A stretch of DNA of 5,812 nucleotides from Planctomycetota bacterium (GTDB lineage: Bacteria; Planctomycetota; SZUA-567), in the NCBI GenBank assembly GCA_031278535.1, contig JAITKH010000320.1, positions 1 to 5,812 on the forward strand, given 5' to 3'. Position numbers and translations under genes: made by a program. The notes beneath the pieces were generated by a model that saw nothing but the letters and a program-made list of their open reading frames with translations, ran no database searches and was not told the origin of the DNA. Shown here piece after piece: positions 5,286 to 5,812 of this stretch (position 1 is its first letter; every line of letters begins with the position of its first letter).

Positions 5286-5812
5286 ATGATGGACACGAGC
5301 GACCCATGGGAAGCAGAATGGAGGTGTTTGCTAGGCAAGTCGTACGTGCCGACAACCATTCGCCCCGAATTCAAGGCAGAACTTTTTTCAAAACTCTCCG
5401 CCAGGCTGAGACACGACCGCATCACCGATACGCCCGAGTACGACGCTGGGACAGAACCAATATCCGATGATTCCTGGAGCCGACTGTTCGCCGCCGCCTA
5501 TATTCCCTGCCGGCCGAACCGGGAGTTTCGGGCAGGGCTTCTGGAAGCCTTGCTCGTCCGGCAGAGCGAAATCGCCCCCAACCTCGAAAAAGGACGAAAA
5601 TCGGCCTGTTTCGCCGCAGAAGCGGAAACTGTGCTGCCATCGCCCCGCTCCATCTTTTCATCCCGACTGCTCCGTAACCTCAAGAGACGTCAACGGGGAT
5701 ACGTTCAACGGCGGCGTTTCCTCCGTCAAAGCGTTTTCCTTTCCCTGACGTCAGGACTGGCCGCCGCCGCCCTCGTCATATTCGTAACCGGTCCCGCCGT
5801 TTTTGCCCCCCC
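5286..5812 (+). CDS. Single-pass membrane protein with repeated motif, candidate anti-sigma/regulatory partner (C-terminus cut by window edge)
   Basis: I do not recognise a named family. The frame from ATG 5286 is open to the window end (175 full codons); GGGAG eight bases upstream supports this start over the adjacent ATG 5289. The N-terminal part (1-135) is soluble and contains two copies, 52 residues apart without gaps, of a motif around W12/W64, Y20/Y72, P22/P74, F29/F81, L33/L85 and L37/L89 (KSYVPTTIRPEFKAELFSKL and AAYIPCRPNREFRAGLLEAL). A degenerate third copy follows (LPSPRSIFSSRLLRNL, 117-132). A strongly basic stretch (130-148) precedes one hydrophobic segment (about 149-168), so by the positive-inside rule the N-terminus is cytoplasmic. 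Position directly behind an ECF sigma gene and this topology fit a membrane anti-sigma or FecR-type regulator; no zinc-binding HxxxCxxC motif is visible. A bulged hairpin (5249-5263) lies in the 47-base gap. The function is inference. Confidence 0.8.
   Translation, partial: MMDTSDPWEAEWRCLLGKSYVPTTIRPEFKAELFSKLSARLRHDRITDTPEYDAGTEPISDDSWSRLFAAAYIPCRPNREFRAGLLEALLVRQSEIAPNLEKGRKSACFAAEAETVLPSPRSIFSSRLLRNLKRRQRGYVQRRRFLRQSVFLSLTSGLAAAALVIFVTGPAVFAP

Noticed and set aside
5467..5748. Plus-strand open frame of 93 codons in another frame within the membrane-protein gene
   Set aside because: The frame from 5286 has a ribosome site, an ungapped internal repeat and a membrane segment, and stays open to the window end; this one is Pro/Ser/Arg-rich without structure.
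1..5812. tRNA, rRNA, CRISPR, insertion sequence, prophage or integration site
   Set aside because: No regular spaced repeats, cloverleaf with CCA end, transposase motif or terminal inverted repeats were found in reading both strands.

Overview
This window comes from a bacterial chromosome. It holds four complete genes, two genes cut by the window edges, and one AT-richer gap of about 320 bases. The housekeeping genes are GC-rich with GC-ending codons. I cannot place the organism firmly. The TrpRS of the 'GDRPTGRLHLGHYVGSL' type, a FecR/anti-sigma-like membrane protein behind an ECF sigma factor, and a trmD separated from its usual neighbours are compatible with a Gram-negative outside the main model lineages, for example the PVC group. 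That placement is a guess.

Layout: (1) Bases 1-456, minus strand: the N-terminal 152 codons of a PfkB-family sugar kinase of the fructokinase-like type, running off the left edge. (2) Bases 457-519: a 63-base divergent promoter region. (3) Bases 520-1614, plus strand: tryptophanyl-tRNA synthetase (trpS). (4) Bases 1615-1705: a gap starting with overlapping GC-rich inverted repeats. (5) Bases 1706-3553: glmS, making glucosamine-6-phosphate for the cell wall. (6) Bases 3563-4240: trmD, the tRNA m1G37 methyltransferase, starting at a TTG directly behind glmS. (7) Bases 4241-4563: a non-coding or weakly coding AT-richer gap with a possible small ORF, a compact GC hairpin and a promoter-like box. 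(8) Bases 4564-5238: an ECF-type sigma factor. (9) Bases 5286 to the right edge: the N-terminal part of a single-pass membrane protein, a candidate anti-sigma or sigma-linked regulator.

How the genes may work together: trpS, glmS and trmD are co-directional and probably form a housekeeping unit; glmS and trmD are almost certainly co-transcribed. The sigma factor and the membrane protein behind it look like a signalling pair, with the cytoplasmic N-terminus of the membrane protein free to hold the sigma factor at the membrane. The most notable feature is in that protein: its pre-membrane part carries a motif of the form Y-hydrophobic-P-x6-F-x3-L-x3-L in two clear copies exactly 52 residues apart, plus a third degenerate copy just before the membrane segment. 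A 14-base box, GATAATATG(C/T)TATG, occurs upstream of both trpS and the sigma gene.

I saw no tRNA, rRNA, CRISPR array, insertion sequence or phage gene. All statements are from reading the sequence; no database search was run.
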